DNA from: Strigamia acuminata
Lineage: Eukaryota > Arthropoda > Chilopoda > Geophilomorpha > Linotaeniidae
Assembly (NCBI GenBank): GCA_949358305.1
Contig: OX442318.1
Span: 9,530,517 to 9,594,516 of the forward strand
DNA: 64,000 nucleotides
Reading direction: 5' to 3'
Made by a program: the position numbers and the translations under genes. Of the stretch, positions 60,801 through 64,000 are shown piece after piece. A model generated the notes under the pieces. The model was given only the letters and a program-made list of their open reading frames with translations, was not told the DNA's origin and made no database searches. Numbering within the stretch: the stretch's first letter is position 1; each line of letters begins with the position of its first letter.

Positions 60801-61966
60801 AATCTTGCAAAAATCAATTTATAAAAATACAACTAGTTACTGAAATAATTAAAATTAACTAATAAAAAAAAATTAAACTACTAAGGCATTATTTGTTTTG
60901 CAATTGTCACGGTCGAGCAGCCACTATTGGTTTCATCCCAGGTCCAAGTTGTCTTTAGATGATGGTTTATTGAGGTTGGCTGAACACAACTCAGTTGCAG
61001 ATCTCGTTCTTTAAGTCCCTTACTTTCCTATGGTCGTGGTCACAGCCAGACAAATGTTTGCACCCTGTGTAATAGCACTAAGCTTGATTAATGAGTTTTG
61101 TTTCATCCCCCTTAAGCAGCTTGATTAAAGATACAAAAGCAAGGAAGGTAAACACACCTAAAAACAAATCTACAAAATTGTTTTTCTCTTCTCCGCGCAA
61201 ACAATAAAACCAAAGTCAAAGGTCAAAACCACTGAATAATTCAATCTCCATTTAAAAATTAATAAATGTGCAAACAATTTGTCACTGTATGAAAAACAAT
61301 CGCCAAACGACCAAAGATTTTGAAAGTTTGCAAAGTCAATTTTTGACTAACTTCGATTAAAACTGATTATTGTCAAATGCAGACACTAGTTCTCAGTTTA
61401 AATGATGAGGTCTAAAGTCCTAGCAGCAATTGTTCCATTGAAATCTAAATTTGAAGTTTTGTAAAATTTCAATATGGCAGCTCAAGTTGAAAGAACACAC
61501 ACACACTTGAGTTTGAAGATACACTGAAGGTTTTATTTCACTGGGTTGGGGGATTCTTAAAATATCTATAACAGACACTCCTATTGGTTCAATGGAGTCA
61601 AACCCAACAGGTGGGTATAATTAAAAATGGAGACACATTTGTGAAAACTGGCGTTGTTAGAAGTAACAAGGTCGCACGAGTTCGAGGGAAAGAGCACGGC
61701 GCAGCACAGAGAAGCCAACCTGCAGGAGGTGTTTTTGAGTGATATTGGATGACGCGTGACCGGAAGTGCTGTAAAAGTGTCATAAATTATCTTGTTTCAC
61801 CCTTTGTTCCCCTGAATTTGTACTTGTGACCCCCAGAAATTACAATAAACTTGTTCTTAACCCAAAAAAGACATGCTTTATTTCGAGAATTCATAAAAGT
61901 TAGAAAAGTAGTAAATTTACACAGTTTTAGTCAAAATTAGTTACAAATCGACTTTGCGAATCTTCA
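60801..61966. other. Flank running into the BEL/Pao 5' LTR (left border unresolved)
   Basis: The 5' LTR of the BEL/Pao element must end at about 61966 (...CTTCA, two bases before the primer site) but its left border cannot be placed without the 3' copy, which is outside the window. AATAAA near 61850 is a likely LTR polyadenylation signal. Confidence 0.5.
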
Positions 61967-61968
61967 AA

Positions 61969-61986
61969 TGGTGCCGAAACCCGGGA
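61969..61986 (+). other. Primer-binding site, tRNA-Phe
   Basis: TGGTGCCGAAACCCGGGA is an 18-base complement of a tRNA 3' end ending ...TTTCGGCACCA. This matches animal tRNA-Phe, whose acceptor stem begins GCCGAAA. The match to the generic tRNA-Phe sequence is from family knowledge. Confidence 0.75.
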
Positions 61987-62067
61987 AAATCAGTGAATCC
62001 GGACAGAAATAAGTAGAAAACAGCATCGTAAAGCCGACCACGCCGAATTTTGACCGAAAATTTCAAA

Positions 62068-64000
62068 ATGGACGCCCTTGATCGTTTGCGCGCTCAACAA
62101 GCCACGTCCAGAGAAGGAGCCAAGCGGTTATGTAATGCGGTACTCGTCGAATTAGCCAACGTTGCTCCAGAAATCCTCGCGTTGAAACGATTAAAAAACC
62201 AGTTGTTAGCAAAGAGTGAACAATTGACAGCGCTCGACGATAAGATATCGCCGATGATTGTTACGCGTGCGGATTTGGAGAAAGAAGAAAGCGACAACGA
62301 AGATTTCCGTGAGTTGATAATCGACTCTCTTACCGATATTGAAGTCAAATTGGAAGAACTTTTACGGCCACCAGCACCAGTTATACCCCCAGCGATTCCA
62401 ATCGGCGGCAGCGCCACGAGCAACTCAGGCGAAGGGACAATAAAGCTGCCAAAGTTAGTAATGCGGAATTTCAGCGGGAATCCTGTTGAGTGGTCAAAGT
62501 TTTGGTCCAATTTCGAGTTGAGTGTCCACGGCAACGGTTCACTTACAGCAAAAGCCAAATTCGTATATTTGAACTCAGTTCTCGAAGGTACTGCAGCAAC
62601 AGTTGTTCATGGTCTCAAAATCAGCGATGAGAACTATGAAACTGCAGTGACTTTACTTCAAAATCGATTTGGGCGAAAAGAAGTCATCGTGAACGCTCAC
62701 ATTCAGACTTTGATGAAACTTAAACCAGTAAAACGAGTTAGCGACCTCGTTGAGTTGCGTAGACTCTACGACACGTGCGAATTGCATATTCGAAGTCTCG
62801 AGACTGAAGAAATCGATACAGCCACGTTTGGAATTGTATTGTGTCCATTGATACGAAATGCGGTGCCTGACGTTATTGCACTTGATTTTGCACGCAAAAA
62901 TAAAGAAAACACTCACGATATGAAACTGTTTTTGGAGTTTTTCAGAGCCGAACTGGAGTTACGAGAAGAACACGTAGCCGTGAGCGACCAGACAGAGAAA
63001 CCAGCCGCCAAGACGTTCGTCGACTACAAGAAGCCGACGCGTAACGACAAAATAGCCTCAGCCAATGCATTGACTACCAACGTTTCATCATCCAGTTGCG
63101 TATTCTGCGACGATGCGTCGCACAAGAAAGAAGATTGTCCACTCAACATTCCAGATCGATTGAAGCGGTGCATGACGAAACGAACGTGTTTTAGATGTTT
63201 GGGCAGCAAACATATGGCACGCAGCTGTCCCCAGAAAGAGAAGTGTGTGAACTGCGAGCGGTTCCACCATATCCTGTTGTGCGAGACACCGACTACCAAG
63301 CCAGAGACCGTTCTTGTGTCGACGTTGACAGCAGCAGCAATTACAGCAGAGAACACTGACTTATTTTTGCAAGTATTAATGACAAATGTGGAATCCAACT
63401 GTAAAACCAAGGCGGTGCAGTGCATGTTTGATGGCGGAAGCCACAGATCGTTTATTAGCCAGAAACTAGTGAATGAACTCGATGCCCAAGTAGTGGGAAA
63501 GCAGAACATGCAGATTTCTAGTTTTGGCGATTCCAAAACTGAAAGCGTTTGTCGTCGTCGCGTAAAAGTGACTTTGCGAAATATAACTGATACTAATAAA
63601 TTTATTGATCTAGAATTAATTGAAGTACCAAGAATAACTCACTCAGTCGCGAGGCAGTCAGGACCAAACGTGCGCGAGATGTTGCGCAAACACAAGATCG
63701 CGTTAAACATCGACCAGATGTCGACCCAGCAAGACGAGGTGGCAATTTTAATTGGAGCGGACCACTTTTGGCGTATCGTAACAGGCGAATCAAAACGTTT
63801 AGATGAGGGATTGATGTGTCTTCACACGTCTCTCGGTTGGACAATCCACGGCGCGATCAGAAGCCAAGATGAAACGGTTAGACAGTCAGCAACCCACGTG
63901 AATCTTGTGCAGTACGAAGACCGACTCGACCACCTTCTTCAACGTTTTTGGGAGTTGGAAGCAGTAGGCATCCCCCACGAAACTCTCACCAGCGCCCAGG
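62068..64000 (+). CDS. BEL/Pao Gag-Pol polyprotein, N-terminal 644 residues
   Basis: The frame from the ATG at 62068 has no stop to the end of the window. Residues 1-110 are mostly helical and charged. From K126 (KLPKLVMRNFSGNPVEWSKF) the DUF1759 Gag domain follows, with the usual W..F...F, KF.YL...L.G.A pattern to about residue 280. Zinc knuckles: C344-C357 (CX2CX4HX4C), C374-C387, and a third starting at C393. The protease-like motif is F-D-G-G-S with D455, followed by a DUF1758-type region to about residue 600 (GADHFW, SLGWTIHG). The last visible residues (RFWELEAVGI) are the usual lead-in to reverse transcriptase. No disabling change is seen in the visible part. Five minus-strand open frames overlap it and are shadows. 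Confidence 0.92.
   Translation, partial: MDALDRLRAQQATSREGAKRLCNAVLVELANVAPEILALKRLKNQLLAKSEQLTALDDKISPMIVTRADLEKEESDNEDFRELIIDSLTDIEVKLEELLRPPAPVIPPAIPIGGSATSNSGEGTIKLPKLVMRNFSGNPVEWSKFWSNFELSVHGNGSLTAKAKFVYLNSVLEGTAATVVHGLKISDENYETAVTLLQNRFGRKEVIVNAHIQTLMKLKPVKRVSDLVELRRLYDTCELHIRSLETEEIDTATFGIVLCPLIRNAVPDVIALDFARKNKENTHDMKLFLEFFRAELELREEHVAVSDQTEKPAAKTFVDYKKPTRNDKIASANALTTNVSSSSCVFCDDASHKKEDCPLNIPDRLKRCMTKRTCFRCLGSKHMARSCPQKEKCVNCERFHHILLCETPTTKPETVLVSTLTAAAITAENTDLFLQVLMTNVESNCKTKAVQCMFDGGSHRSFISQKLVNELDAQVVGKQNMQISSFGDSKTESVCRRRVKVTLRNITDTNKFIDLELIEVPRITHSVARQSGPNVREMLRKHKIALNIDQMSTQQDEVAILIGADHFWRIVTGESKRLDEGLMCLHTSLGWTIHGAIRSQDETVRQSATHVNLVQYEDRLDHLLQRFWELEAVGIPHETLTSAQ

Larger units (their letters stand above)
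61967..64000 (+). mobile_element. BEL/Pao LTR retrotransposon, 5' part
   Basis: Internal region of a BEL/Pao element beginning with a primer site and a long gag-pol frame that is still open at the window end. The domain content (Gag with PF-type DUF1759, CCHC knuckles, DUF1758-type aspartic protease) is specific to BEL/Pao. Reverse transcriptase and the 3' LTR lie beyond 64000. Confidence 0.9.

Noticed and set aside
62094-63844. Minus-strand frames (154, 87, 170 and 80 codons)
   Set aside because: Antisense to the BEL/Pao gag-pol frame, whose domains are clear.

Overview
The window is AT-rich animal nuclear DNA, most likely from an arthropod. It is dominated by one large, many-exon gene on the + strand whose introns and flanks are packed with transposable elements and minisatellites. 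I cannot name the species. The arthropod inference rests on the gene (a Dscam-type adhesion receptor whose first visible immunoglobulin domain, probably Ig7, lies in a single exon) and on the company of Copia, BEL/Pao, hAT, Tc1-like and pogo-like elements.

Layout: 1-222 holds a short TIR element. 223-5003 is an almost intact Ty1/copia retrotransposon with two LTRs that look identical by eye, a 5-bp target duplication and one frameshift in pol. 5004-10117 is gene-free and holds a cluster of DNA-transposon relics. 10118-47437 holds 27 coding exons of the Dscam-like gene; its 5' half lies upstream of the window. 47438-61966 is 3' flank with a 0.95-kb 20-bp minisatellite, small DNA elements and a few weak candidate alternative terminal exons. 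61967-64000 is the 5' part of a BEL/Pao retrotransposon (primer site, Gag, start of the protease region) that runs off the window end.

The exon model gives a continuous frame. The 27 exons total 4145 nt; the first two bases finish a codon begun upstream, leaving exactly 1381 codons including the stop. The domain order is Ig7, Ig8, Ig9, FN3-1 to FN3-4, Ig10, FN3-5, FN3-6, transmembrane helix, and a cytoplasmic tail of about 350 residues. This is the canonical Dscam order. Residue numbers below count from the first complete codon (10120).

Repeats fall into several groups: TA-flanked inverted-repeat elements (families A to E), hAT elements with 8-bp duplications, a TTA-flanked element, a pogo-like pair, a Tc1-like element with long TIRs, a 5'-truncated LINE carrying a nested hAT, and minisatellites with units of 20, 21, 26, 27 and 30 bp. 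I saw no tRNA, rRNA or CRISPR locus.
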